DNA of 64,000 bases from Ignavibacteriota bacterium (GTDB lineage Bacteria; Bacteroidota; Ignavibacteria; Ignavibacteriales; Melioribacteraceae): positions 1 to 64,000 of the forward strand of contig PAAX01000019.1 of the NCBI GenBank assembly GCA_002698995.1, read 5' to 3'. The notes under the pieces are model-generated. The model saw only the letters and a list, made by a program, of their open reading frames with translations, was not told the DNA's origin and made no database searches. Every line of letters begins with the position of its first letter. Position 1 is the first letter of the stretch. The translations under genes and the position numbers were made by a program. This document shows positions 16,228-24,933 of the stretch, one piece after another.

Positions 16228-18297
16228 TTACCAATTTGCAGTTTTTTCCAGTTTATCATCACTTCCAAAAATTACTAATGTATCATCACTTTGAATTATG
16301 TAATCCGGATCAGGTACAATTAATTCCGATTCTTTCCTTGAATCATCTGCTAAAAAGGATTGTTTTTTCTTAATCATTAAAACTTCTACGCCAAACTTAT
16401 TTCTAATTCTTAATTGGCTTAAAGTTTTGCCAATAAATGAGTCGCTTATTTTTCTTTCTACAATTGAATAACCTTCAGCTACTCTAGAACTTTTATATTT
16501 ATCGATTGTTTTTAATTCACCGGCAAATCCATCTGCTAAATTGAATTTCAAACTCTCTTTGTTATATGCTTCAATTATATCATTTCTTGAAATACTTCCA
16601 ATTATTTTGCTTGAATCTGTGCTATCAATTACCGGGAGTTCGTCTAAATTTTCCTTTCCAAACAGCTTTAATACATAATCAAGATCATCATCCGCTTTTA
16701 CTGTAGTAAAATGTTTATTAGCAATATCGCTTGCCACTAAAACATCTCTGACATGTTCATATTCGGATATAATGGGTCTAATTTCAGATCCGCTGATAAT
16801 TCCTCTTAAGCTTAAGGATTCATCTACAACATAAAAAGTACTTGATGGAGATTCCATTATTTTGGATACTAAATTGGAAAGATTAGTGTTTTCTTTTATC
16901 AGCACATAATCTTTATTCATTATTTCATCAACTAAAATTGATCTTAATATACTAGTTTCTCTTCCATGTGAGATACTGTAACCTTCTTGTTCTAAATGCT
17001 TTAAGTGAACAGAACCTTTTAAAAATATTTGAACTAAAGTAGTACTTATTACTACAGCCAGCATTAAAGGAAGAATAAAAGCATATTCTTTGGTCATTTC
17101 AAAAATTATTAATATTGCAGAAATAGGAATACTATTTACTCCACCTAAAACTGCTCCCATTCCTACTAAAACAAATAAAGTATAATTTACCGGTAGATAA
17201 AAAACAGATTCCATTAAAACAGCAAATAAAAATCCAAAGCATGCTCCCATAAATAAAGATGGAGCAAACAAACCACCAAAGCCACCTGAATTTAATGTTA
17301 ACGGAACAAGGACAAACTTAAATCCCAGTAGTAATAACACAATATGCCAGCTTATTCTAGCTCCAAGAATATCATTAATTGCATTATATCCTATACCAAA
17401 TATTTCTTTATAGAAGTATCCAACAACACCGACTAAAAGACCGACTAAAGTCATTAGAACCCATTGAGGTATTCTGGTTAAAATCTTTTGTTTAATAACT
17501 TTATCTAAAGCACTTGAAAATCTTATGAAAGCTATAGAAATTAGTCCGGCTCCAATACCAAGAAAAACGTACATATAAAGATGGGAATAATCTATACCGG
17601 ATATAGCTCCAAATTCAAAAACTGAGACATTACCGAGCAGAATTCTTGAAATTGCACTTGCTGTTACTGTAGCAAGAATTAATGCAGAAAATGCCGGTGA
17701 GTTAAAATCATTTAATAGAATTACTTCTAAAGCAAAAAATATTCCACCTAAAGGAGTATTAAAGATAGCAGCAATAGCTGCTCCCGAACCGGCTGCTGTA
17801 AACATTCTACGTCTTGAATCGGAAAGAGAAATCAAATTCCCGAATTTAGATGCTACTCCCCCTCCTAATTGCGCAGCTGGACCTTCAGGACCAACAGTTC
17901 CACCAGAACCAATACTTATTACAGGAGCAATAAAATGGAAAAGTGTTGTTCTAAAAGGAATAAATCCTCCTCTTAAAGCAACAGATTTTATAACTTCCGA
18001 AACTCCTCTTTTAGAAGCAGTTTTAGGAAAGAAATAAATCATTATGCTTTGGATAAACATTCCGAGAGCAGGCATTACAATTACTGCTGCTCCACCTAAA
18101 AAGAAAAGTCCGCTTGCTGTCTGTTGAAAGAAAATATGGTTGAAAAACTCAATTGAATTATGAAAAAGAACCGCTGCTAATCCGGCAATTGCTCCGGTAA
18201 TAATTGAATATATTGAAAACAAAGTATATTCTTGTGCAGAAACCTTTGCAATTGCTCTTTGAACTAACAGTTTAATTTTAGTAAGTTTTTTAATCAT
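16228..18297 (-). CDS. ClC-family chloride channel/transporter with CBS pair and RCK_C domain
   Basis: A 689-residue protein. The ClC membrane part (about 20-440) has GSGGTVGPEGPAAQ with the gating glutamate, FNTPLGGIFFALEV, GGFGGLFAPSLFMGA and the pore tyrosine in KEYAFILP. At the site of the proton glutamate (E203 of the E. coli antiporter) it has valine, as in eukaryotic channels. A CBS pair (about 455-585) and an RCK_C/TrkA_C domain (about 605-689) follow; these bind nucleotides in relatives, and RCK_C can bind c-di-AMP. It sits 2 bases after the dehydrogenase gene, apparently by operon drift. Confidence 0.88.
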   Translation of the reverse strand: MIKKLTKIKLLVQRAIAKVSAQEYTLFSIYSIITGAIAGLAAVLFHNSIEFFNHIFFQQTASGLFFLGGAAVIVMPALGMFIQSIMIYFFPKTASKRGVSEVIKSVALRGGFIPFRTTLFHFIAPVISIGSGGTVGPEGPAAQLGGGVASKFGNLISLSDSRRRMFTAAGSGAAIAAIFNTPLGGIFFALEVILLNDFNSPAFSALILATVTASAISRILLGNVSVFEFGAISGIDYSHLYMYVFLGIGAGLISIAFIRFSSALDKVIKQKILTRIPQWVLMTLVGLLVGVVGYFYKEIFGIGYNAINDILGARISWHIVLLLLGFKFVLVPLTLNSGGFGGLFAPSLFMGACFGFLFAVLMESVFYLPVNYTLFVLVGMGAVLGGVNSIPISAILIIFEMTKEYAFILPLMLAVVISTTLVQIFLKGSVHLKHLEQEGYSISHGRETSILRSILVDEIMNKDYVLIKENTNLSNLVSKIMESPSSTFYVVDESLSLRGIISGSEIRPIISEYEHVRDVLVASDIANKHFTTVKADDDLDYVLKLFGKENLDELPVIDSTDSSKIIGSISRNDIIEAYNKESLKFNLADGFAGELKTIDKYKSSRVAEGYSIVERKISDSFIGKTLSQLRIRNKFGVEVLMIKKKQSFLADDSRKESELIVPDPDYIIQSDDTLVIFGSDDKLEKTANW

Positions 18298-18299
18298 AA

Positions 18300-19148
18300 T
18301 TAGTATTTGAAGAAGCCTTCTCCGGATTTTCTACCTAATTTTTTTGCCGCAACCATTTTCTTTAATAATGGACATGGTCTATATTTGGGATCATTAAATC
18401 CATTGTAAAGAACTTCCATAATAGCCAGACAAACATCCAAGCCTATAAAATCTGCTAAAGTCAACGGTCCCATTGGATGATTCATTCCAAGTTTCATTAC
18501 TGTATCAATATCTTCTGCAGATGCAACTCCTTCGTACAAGGAAAATATTGCTTCATTTATCATCGGCATTAAAATTCTGTTTGAAATAAAACCGGGATAA
18601 TCATGAACTCCAACCGGAGTTTTTCCTAATTTTAACGACAATTCTTTTATCAAATCATAAGTATCCTGACTAGTTGAATATCCTCTAATAATCTCTACAA
18701 GTTTCATTACTGGTACCGGATTCATAAAATGCATTCCGATAAATTTATCACTTCTGCAAACTGAAGATAATTCGGTAATTGAAATTGACGAAGTATTTGA
18801 TGCGAAGATAGAATCCTTTTTAACTATATTTTCTATTTTACTAAAAATTGCATGCTTAGCTTCTTTATTTTCAACTATAGCTTCAATAACTAAATCTGTT
18901 TGAGGATCTATATTCTCAATTCCTACAATCTTGTTTAGATTACTTAATGCAGACTCCTTCTGTTCAGAGCTGATTATTTCTTTTTTAAGCTGTCTCTCTA
19001 AATTTGAATTAATAGTAGAAATTGATTTTGATAAAACATCATCATTAATATCTATCAGATCAACCTTAAATCCGTTTAATGCAAAAACATGAGCAATTCC
19101 ATTGCCCATAGTTCCGCCCCCAATAACAGCAATTTTTTTAATCTCCAT
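18300..19148 (-). CDS. hbd: 3-hydroxybutyryl-CoA dehydrogenase
   Basis: A 282-residue NAD-dependent enzyme acting on short-chain 3-hydroxyacyl-CoA. The Rossmann motif VIGGGTMGNGIAHVFA opens it; SNTSSISITELS and HFMNPVPVMKLVEI carry the catalytic Ser/His-Glu region, and the C-terminal dimer domain shows GFISNRILMPMINEA and NHPMGPLTLADFIGLD. It follows the thiolase gene by 12 bases; the two give acetoacetyl-CoA and 3-hydroxybutyryl-CoA interconversion. Crotonase and acyl-CoA dehydrogenase genes are not in the window. Confidence 0.93.
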   Translation of the reverse strand: MEIKKIAVIGGGTMGNGIAHVFALNGFKVDLIDINDDVLSKSISTINSNLERQLKKEIISSEQKESALSNLNKIVGIENIDPQTDLVIEAIVENKEAKHAIFSKIENIVKKDSIFASNTSSISITELSSVCRSDKFIGMHFMNPVPVMKLVEIIRGYSTSQDTYDLIKELSLKLGKTPVGVHDYPGFISNRILMPMINEAIFSLYEGVASAEDIDTVMKLGMNHPMGPLTLADFIGLDVCLAIMEVLYNGFNDPKYRPCPLLKKMVAAKKLGRKSGEGFFKY

Positions 19149-19160
19149 TAAATGCTCCCC

Positions 19161-20339
19161 TTATTTGTAATTTTTAACAATAAGTGCAGAGGCTTCACCA
19201 CCGCCGATACATAATGAAGCTAAACCAAGTTCGGAATTCCTTCTTTTCATTTCATGAATTAATGTAACTAAAATTCTAGCTCCGCTGGCTCCAATCGGAT
19301 GACCTAATGCTATAGCTCCACCGTTTACATTTACATTATCACTTGATAATCCCAATAATTTATTAACCGCAAGAGACACAACAGCAAAAGCTTCATTAAT
19401 TTCATATAGATCAATATCTTTTGTTGTTAGATTTGCTTTTTTAAGAACTTTTGAAATAGCATCTGCCGGAGCTGTTGTAAATTCAATAGGAGCTTTGGCA
19501 GCAGATGATTGTGCAACAAGTTCTACCAATGGAGTAAAGCCGAGTTCATTTGCTTTTTCTTCAGACATCATAAGCAGAGCTGCAGCGCCATCATTCAATT
19601 TAGAGGCATTTGCAGCCGTTACAACACCATTTTTATCAAAAGCTGGTCTTAGTGTTGGAATTTTATCAAATTTAACATTTCCGGGTTCATCATCTTTTTC
19701 AATTACTATTTCTGATTTTCTATCTTTAACAACTACCTTAGTAATTTCAGAGGAAAACGTTCCGTCGTTTGAAGCTCTAATTGCTCTATTATATGATTCG
19801 ATTGCAAAGGCATCTAAATCTTCACGCGAAAAATTAAAATCTTTTGCACAGCTTTCAGCACAATTTCCCATGTGAATATCATTATAAACATCCCAAAGAC
19901 CATCTATAAGAATAGAATCAATAATTTTATCATGCCCCAATCTATAACCATTTCTAGCTTTATTAAGAAGATAAGGAGCATTAGACATGCTTTCCATTCC
20001 ACCGGCAATAATAATATCGGCATCGCCAAGTGCAATTGCTTGTTGGGCAAGCATCACCGCTTTCAGTCCGCTTCCGCACATTTTATTGATAGTTAAAGCT
20101 TCTGTTTTTTGAGGAAGACCTGCATAAAGAGCTGCTTGTCTTGCTGGAGCTTGACCTATTCCGGCAGAAAGAACATTTCCCATAATAACTTCATCAACAA
20201 GTTCTTTTTCTATTGAAGAATCGTTTAAAACTGCTTCAATGGCAGTTTTGCCTAATTCTGTTACATTTAGATTTGATAAACTTCCTTGGAAAGAACCAAT
20301 AGGAGTTCTCTTTGCTGAAACAATAACAACTTTTCTCAT
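19161..20339 (-). CDS. Acetyl-CoA C-acetyltransferase (thiolase)
   Basis: A 392-residue thiolase that condenses two acetyl-CoA or cleaves acetoacetyl-CoA. The acyl-accepting cysteine lies in NKMCGSGLKAVM (about residue 88), with NEAFAVV, GGAIALGHPIGASGAR and the second catalytic Cys in SLCIGGGEA. Length and the short loop pattern fit the biosynthetic/acetoacetyl type. It is the first gene of thiolase-hbd-ClC; the 72-base gap upstream to the PSP1 gene may hold a promoter, but I see no clean TAnnTTTG box there. Confidence 0.94.
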   Translation of the reverse strand: MRKVVIVSAKRTPIGSFQGSLSNLNVTELGKTAIEAVLNDSSIEKELVDEVIMGNVLSAGIGQAPARQAALYAGLPQKTEALTINKMCGSGLKAVMLAQQAIALGDADIIIAGGMESMSNAPYLLNKARNGYRLGHDKIIDSILIDGLWDVYNDIHMGNCAESCAKDFNFSREDLDAFAIESYNRAIRASNDGTFSSEITKVVVKDRKSEIVIEKDDEPGNVKFDKIPTLRPAFDKNGVVTAANASKLNDGAAALLMMSEEKANELGFTPLVELVAQSSAAKAPIEFTTAPADAISKVLKKANLTTKDIDLYEINEAFAVVSLAVNKLLGLSSDNVNVNGGAIALGHPIGASGARILVTLIHEMKRRNSELGLASLCIGGGEASALIVKNYK

Positions 20340-20411
20340 TTCATCCTCTTAATCGATTAGTATTAATGAAATGAAAATTAAGAAAATTCAAGATAAGTTT
20401 TAGCTTTTTAA

Positions 20412-21248
20412 CTAATTATTTTCCGTCTCAAATGATAAGCAGCATTTTAATTTACCGCAAGGTCCGCTTAGTTTTGACATACTAACAGCCGGATTTTGTT
20501 CATTAGCCGATTGGGATGAAATTCTCTTAAAATTATTCATGAATGAAACACAGCAGTATTCGCGTCCACAAGTACCTAAACCGCCTACTCTTTTAGCTTC
20601 ATCTCTTACACCGATTTGTCTTAGTTCAATTCTAGTTTTATACAATCCGGCTAAATCTTTTGCCAATTCTCTAAAATCAACTCTTCCTTCTGCAGTGTAA
20701 TAAAAATATATTTTTTTTCTATCGAACTGCCAATGGACATCGACAAGTTTCATATCAAGATTATGTTTTTTAATTTTTTCTTTGAATACTTCTCTCGCTT
20801 TAACTTCTTCAAACATATTTCGCTTGAACTGATTTTCATCTTCCTCTGTAAGTCTGCGTAAAAACTTTGATAAATGAAGATCTTCTTTGTCATGCGTTTG
20901 ATACAAATAATTTGCTATTTCACCATTTTCAACAACTTTCGCAATTTCTGTACAATCTTCAAATTCAACCAAAATAAAATCTCCTTTTTGAAGATTTGAT
21001 TCGGGTTGAAGAATTTTAACAAAGTGATCTCCAACTAATCCTTTACATTCAACAAACATGAAATTACCATCAACAATATTCTCAAATTTTGAGGATATTT
21101 CTTTGACATCAAAACAGTGTTCTGGATTCTTACATCCGGTTTTAATGCAGTTAATAACTTGATTATGATATTTATTGTTGTATTCTTCTTCGTGGAGAGC
21201 TTCTTCTATATTTTTTCCTTTCAGGAAGGATAAATCTATATTATACAT
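20412..21248 (-). CDS. PSP1-domain protein (RicT/YaaT-like)
   Basis: A 278-residue cytosolic protein with the PSP1 core: KGDFILVEFEDCTEIAKV, the RRLTEEDE segment and DVHWQFDRKKIYFYYTAEGR with VDFRELAKDLAG. The C-terminal cysteine cluster LGTCGREYCCVSF and GPCGKLKCCLSFE, plus N-terminal cysteines (CIKTGCKNPEHCFDV), match the Fe-S-binding RicT family. In Bacillus this protein with RicA and RicF tunes RNase Y activity; no partners are seen here. It directly follows holB by one base, an arrangement also known in Firmicutes (holB-yaaT). Confidence 0.88.
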   Translation of the reverse strand: MYNIDLSFLKGKNIEEALHEEEYNNKYHNQVINCIKTGCKNPEHCFDVKEISSKFENIVDGNFMFVECKGLVGDHFVKILQPESNLQKGDFILVEFEDCTEIAKVVENGEIANYLYQTHDKEDLHLSKFLRRLTEEDENQFKRNMFEEVKAREVFKEKIKKHNLDMKLVDVHWQFDRKKIYFYYTAEGRVDFRELAKDLAGLYKTRIELRQIGVRDEAKRVGGLGTCGREYCCVSFMNNFKRISSQSANEQNPAVSMSKLSGPCGKLKCCLSFETENN

Positions 21249-21249
21249 A

Positions 21250-22359
21250 TTATTGCCTTTTATTTAATACACTCAACTCCAATATAATATTCGTTAAAAA
21301 TAGATTCAAGTTAATATTATACCTTAGACTCGTTCTTAGTTTTTCAATACTGTTTATAACAGTTTCAGTCTGTGCATTTTTCATAACACTATTGAATTTT
21401 ATGATTCTTTCTTTTCTATTATTAAAGTAAACATGGGAATTCTTATTCACTCTTAATTTTAAGGAATCTATTAAAAATTTATTTATAAGATCCAACACCA
21501 GATCAAATGAATCATCTCCATAAATTTCCTTAAAGTTCTCTAATAATAATTTAGCAGAATCATATTTATTCATTGAGGAATTTGAAATTATATTTATAAT
21601 ATCATCTTCAAGTGAATCAATTTGATATTTTGCCAATTTTAATGCTTTGGTAACTGAACCGTCGGCAAAATTTGATAGAATCTCCGCATGATTGTTCTCT
21701 AAATTAAAATACTCTAATAGTATAGTAGTCATATCATTTTTTGAAAGTGGAGAAAATTTTACTTCAGAACAGCGAGATATTATTGTAGGGAGTAAATATT
21801 CTTTCTTATGAGTAATTATAATAAAAATTGTTCCTTCAGGAGGTTCTTCTAAACTCTTTAAAAGTGAATTTTGGGATTCTTCATTCATCAAATGAGCATC
21901 AAGAATTATAATGACTCTATAAATCAGTTCGGAATAATTTAATGAAAGGAATTTTTTTATTTCTCTGATACTGCTGATTTTAATTGAAGTTGCTTTTGTA
22001 ATTTGAATCTGATGGTAAGGATTTATAGACTTAGCTGCAATTTCAGAATAAACTTCAGCAATTTGGTTTTCATCAAACTTATCCAAAGGTCCTTCATCAC
22101 CAGTTTCATTCTTCCCTCTTGGTAAAGGAAAAATCAATTTCAAGTAAGGTTCTTGAAGTTTTTGAATTTTAGTAGATGTATTTGGATTTCCAGAAGTACT
22201 ATTAAGTAATTGAGTAAAATGAATTGCAGAAAAATATTTTCCTATTCCTTCATTACCGGAGAAAAGAAAAGCATGAGGTATTCTGCCGGAAGTATATATA
22301 TTGTAAAGGGATTTGAGAGCTTCCTCCTGCCCAAAAATCCCTTTACCAAACTCAAACAT
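21250..22359 (-). CDS. holB: DNA polymerase III delta' subunit
   Basis: A 369-residue clamp-loader subunit. GIFGQEEALKSL, PHAFLFSGNEGIGKY (modified P-loop), LLKSLEEPPEGTIFIIIT and the SRC arginine-finger motif (TIISRCSEVKF) are in the standard order. The cysteine zinc module that usually follows the P-loop is missing; the equivalent region is NSTSGNPNTSTKIQK. Delta' is normally a rigid, non-hydrolysing stator, so that loss may be tolerated. It lies 21 bases after the DUF2795 gene and 1 base before the PSP1 gene, likely co-transcribed. Confidence 0.88.
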   Translation of the reverse strand: MFEFGKGIFGQEEALKSLYNIYTSGRIPHAFLFSGNEGIGKYFSAIHFTQLLNSTSGNPNTSTKIQKLQEPYLKLIFPLPRGKNETGDEGPLDKFDENQIAEVYSEIAAKSINPYHQIQITKATSIKISSIREIKKFLSLNYSELIYRVIIILDAHLMNEESQNSLLKSLEEPPEGTIFIIITHKKEYLLPTIISRCSEVKFSPLSKNDMTTILLEYFNLENNHAEILSNFADGSVTKALKLAKYQIDSLEDDIINIISNSSMNKYDSAKLLLENFKEIYGDDSFDLVLDLINKFLIDSLKLRVNKNSHVYFNNRKERIIKFNSVMKNAQTETVINSIEKLRTSLRYNINLNLFLTNIILELSVLNKRQ

Positions 22360-22380
22360 TATTTAATTACCGTATTTAGA

Positions 22381-22602
22381 TTAGTATTCATCTTCATCAC
22401 TATAGAAGAAGTCTTCATCCGGATAATCTGGCCATAGGTCTTCAATAGATTCATAAATTTCTTCAGAATCTTCCAGTTCATTAAGATTTTCGACAACTTC
22501 TAAAGGGGCTCCAATGCGTTCAGCATAATCAATTAACTCTTCTTTTGTTGCTGGCCATGGAGCATCATCTAAATAGGAGGCTAATTCAACCGTCCAAATC
22601 AT
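22381..22602 (-). CDS. DUF2795-like small acidic protein
   Basis: A 73-residue protein reading MIWTVELASYLDDAPWPATK then ELIDYAERIGAPLEVVENL, the DUF2795 pattern (WPATKEELIDYAERIGAP), with a strongly acidic tail (DLWPDYPDEDFFYSDEDEY). No function is established. The acid tail could mimic nucleic acid or bind a basic partner, which is speculation. RBS AGGAGAT precedes the ATG. It sits between the M23 peptidase gene (20 bases) and holB (21 bases). Confidence 0.82.
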   Translation of the reverse strand: MIWTVELASYLDDAPWPATKEELIDYAERIGAPLEVVENLNELEDSEEIYESIEDLWPDYPDEDFFYSDEDEY

Positions 22603-22622
22603 ATTTTTAATCTCCTAACTGT

Positions 22623-23552
22623 TTACTCCTTTTTAACAATTTCGAAAAGTTGAACATCGTCGTAAATAAAATTTTCGGGATTAAGCGCTACGCCATTATG
22701 TTTTACCTCGTAATGTAAATGAGGTCCTGTTGATAACTTACCCGAATTTCCAGTCTTAGCGATTAGTTCCCCTCTTTCTACATATTGTCCTTGTTTAACT
22801 TCTGCTTTTGATAAATGACTATATAATGTTGTATATCCAAAACCGTGATCAATTTCTACGGTAATTCCGTAACCACCGCGTCTTCCTACAAATGAAACTT
22901 TTCCGGCACCAGGCGCATAAACCGGAGTTCCGATATTTGCAACAACATCAAGTCCGTAATGCATTCTCCTAATACCTAAAATAGGATGACTTCTCATTCC
23001 AAATCTGTCCCCTCTCATTCCTTCGGATGGAATTATAGCTGGAATAGAGGCAAACAATTTTTCATTCAGTTTCATCTGCTCTGATATTTCAGAATAACTG
23101 CTTTTTTCTAAATTTAATTTCACTTCAAGATTATTTACAAATTCATCTAAATTTAGAAGTGCTTCTTCAACTTCAGTTTCGGAATTAAAGAAAACGTCGT
23201 TGAAAATACTACCGCCAATTCCAATTTCTCTATCTTCTTTCGTTAAAGGATCAAGATTAACACTCAATCTAAGATCATTACTTTGAAGAGATAGTTCATC
23301 TAATTTATTTTCGAATTCTTGATATTTCTTAGTTAATTTTTCAACTTCTTCCACTAGTTGTCTGTTCTTCAATCGTAAAGAAGAAAGTTTAGAATCCGGA
23401 TTAATAACTTCCTTAACAATTAAATAACTTCCAAAAAGTATAAAAGATGAAATAAATCCAAAAAATAGAGAGAGAAAAAGATACTTTCGGTAAAAGTTCT
23501 TTATCTCTACAAATTTAAGTTTGTTTTTAGAAAAATAATAAAATTGTTTCAT
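22623..23552 (-). CDS. M23-family peptidase, membrane-anchored
   Basis: A 309-residue peptidoglycan endopeptidase or regulator. One membrane helix (about residues 25-46), a coiled coil (about 55-95), a linker and the LytM/M23 domain from about 180: RSHPILGIRRMHYGLDVV with the HxxxD zinc pair, GYGITVEIDHGFGYTTLYSHL, and GPHLHYEV with the HxH. All zinc ligands are present, so it may be active. I use the ATG at 23552 instead of the in-frame TTG at 23567, because a consensus promoter's -7 box covers that TTG. It probably starts the run DUF2795-holB-PSP1. Confidence 0.88.
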   Translation of the reverse strand: MKQFYYFSKNKLKFVEIKNFYRKYLFLSLFFGFISSFILFGSYLIVKEVINPDSKLSSLRLKNRQLVEEVEKLTKKYQEFENKLDELSLQSNDLRLSVNLDPLTKEDREIGIGGSIFNDVFFNSETEVEEALLNLDEFVNNLEVKLNLEKSSYSEISEQMKLNEKLFASIPAIIPSEGMRGDRFGMRSHPILGIRRMHYGLDVVANIGTPVYAPGAGKVSFVGRRGGYGITVEIDHGFGYTTLYSHLSKAEVKQGQYVERGELIAKTGNSGKLSTGPHLHYEVKHNGVALNPENFIYDDVQLFEIVKKE

Positions 23553-23564
23553 ATCAAATTGACG

Positions 23565-23595
23565 CAAAGGTAAAAAAATTAATCTCCCGAGTCAA
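23565..23595 (-). promoter_or_regulatory. Bacteroidota-type promoter of the M23 peptidase gene
   Basis: On the minus strand TTG (23593-23595), a 20-base spacer and TACCTTTG (23565-23572) match TTG-N20-TAnnTTTG. The ATG at 23552 lies 12 bases beyond the box, so the leader would be very short. It lies in the 63-base gap after hprK and separates two transcription units. Confidence 0.65.
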
Positions 23596-23615
23596 GATAA
23601 AAGTGATAAAGTTGT

Positions 23616-24626
23616 CTACTCAAAATCATGCTCAAAATAATCAACATGTCTATCGTTTCTTGAGTGATTCTTCATACTATTCAGTAATTTTTCCTGAAGT
23701 TTTTTTGCAGCATCATAACCGTAATGTCTTAGTAGATAATTCAAAGCAATTACTTCAGAAATAACAGTAACATTTTTACCGGGAACGATTGGTAATTTAA
23801 CGTAAGGAATATCGATATCCATTAAGGAAATAGTTTTGCTGTCTAAACCTGTTCTGGTATATTCGGTATTATCATCCCAAACTTCTAATTCAACAACCAA
23901 TTCTAATCTTTTTTGATATCTGATAGCTCTAACACCAAACATGCTTCTGATATCAATTATACCAATGCCTCTAACCTCCATAAAATGTTCAACTAATTTT
24001 GTACCGGAACCCATAAGAATTCCTTCCCCTTTTTTAGTAAAAATAACAACATCATCGGCAACAATACGATGACCTCTTTCTACCAAATCCAGGGCAACTT
24101 CACTTTTGCCGATACCTGATTTACCGACAAATAATATTCCAACTCCGTAAACATCAACAAAAGAACCATGCAGAGATAATCTTGGAGCAAATTGATCTTC
24201 AAGAAAATCCGAAATTAAGTAAACAATTTTAGTAGTAGAGTAATTAGAACCGAAAATCGTTATTTTATACTTATCTGCAAGTTCAATCATTTCCGGAAAC
24301 GGTTCGTGATTATTAGTAATAACAATGCATGGAATATCAAACTTAAAAAGTCTTTCAAAGGATTTTTTTCTTTGATCTTTTGAAAGGATTTTCAAGTAAC
24401 CCATTTCTGTATTACCGATAACTTGAATTCTGTTGTATGAAAATAAATCCACAAACCCGGCTAAAGCCAAACCGGGTCTGTGCAAATTCTGATCAACTAT
24501 TACTTTATTGCAATCTTGATCTTTTGTAAAGAGCTTTAGATTAAATCTATTTTTAGTTTGTTCGTAAAAAAAATCGATAGTTATATGATCTTTTCTCGTA
24601 GTATTTTTACTATCTATTTTGATCAT
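23616..24626 (-). CDS. hprK: HPr kinase/phosphorylase
   Basis: A 336-residue bifunctional enzyme acting on a serine of HPr. The N-terminal domain spans about 1-145; the kinase domain has P-loop VGKSGIGKSE (167-176), ADDVV with the catalytic Asp, and the signature EVRGIGIIDI. The C-terminal RR-rich helix is replaced by KNHSRNDRHVDYFE. HPr itself is not in the window; in groups without sugar PTS this enzyme is thought to act in regulation only. It overlaps hpf by four bases; the order xer-hpf-hprK recurs in related genomes. Confidence 0.94.
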   Translation of the reverse strand: MIKIDSKNTTRKDHITIDFFYEQTKNRFNLKLFTKDQDCNKVIVDQNLHRPGLALAGFVDLFSYNRIQVIGNTEMGYLKILSKDQRKKSFERLFKFDIPCIVITNNHEPFPEMIELADKYKITIFGSNYSTTKIVYLISDFLEDQFAPRLSLHGSFVDVYGVGILFVGKSGIGKSEVALDLVERGHRIVADDVVIFTKKGEGILMGSGTKLVEHFMEVRGIGIIDIRSMFGVRAIRYQKRLELVVELEVWDDNTEYTRTGLDSKTISLMDIDIPYVKLPIVPGKNVTVISEVIALNYLLRHYGYDAAKKLQEKLLNSMKNHSRNDRHVDYFEHDFE

Positions 24627-24925
24627 CTTTTAGCGGCAATCTTTTTTGTTTTAAGTTTTTTCAACTGTCTTTCAAGTTTTTGAACAGTTTCACTTACAGA
24701 TTTTTGAAACTCTTCAGCAGAAGATTCAGCACTTAATATTTTGCCCGGTACTTGTAAAACTATTTCAGCATTTTTAATGCTGTCTTTATTGTGCAAAAAA
24801 CTTAAAACAACATTTGCATCAATAATGGAATCGTGAAAACGTTCTAAAGATTGGACTTCGGCTGTAATAAAGTCCTTTAGGGAGTCTTTTGCTTTAAATT
24901 TTCTGGATGTAATTTGAATATTCAT
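24623..24925 (-). CDS. hpf: Ribosome hibernation promoting factor (short form)
   Basis: A 100-residue beta-alpha-beta-beta-beta-alpha protein: MNIQITSRKFKAKDSLKDFI, NAEIVLQVPGKILSAESSAE and a second helix ending in a basic tail KLKTKKIAAKR. It matches the YfiA/HPF domain without the long C-terminal dimer domain, so dimerisation of 70S ribosomes would follow the short-HPF route or be absent. A ribosome site GGAGTTAAT precedes the ATG. It is placed between the recombinase and hprK with 8-base and overlapping junctions. Confidence 0.9.
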   Translation of the reverse strand: MNIQITSRKFKAKDSLKDFITAEVQSLERFHDSIIDANVVLSFLHNKDSIKNAEIVLQVPGKILSAESSAEEFQKSVSETVQKLERQLKKLKTKKIAAKR

Positions 24926-24933
24926 ATTAACTC

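Noticed and set aside
19495-20096. Plus-strand open frames antisense to the thiolase gene
   Set aside because: The minus-strand thiolase has all catalytic motifs; the antisense frames show no motif or start signal.
23553-23567. TTG start at 23567 for the M23 peptidase
   Set aside because: The promoter's -7 box covers it; ATG at 23552 follows directly.
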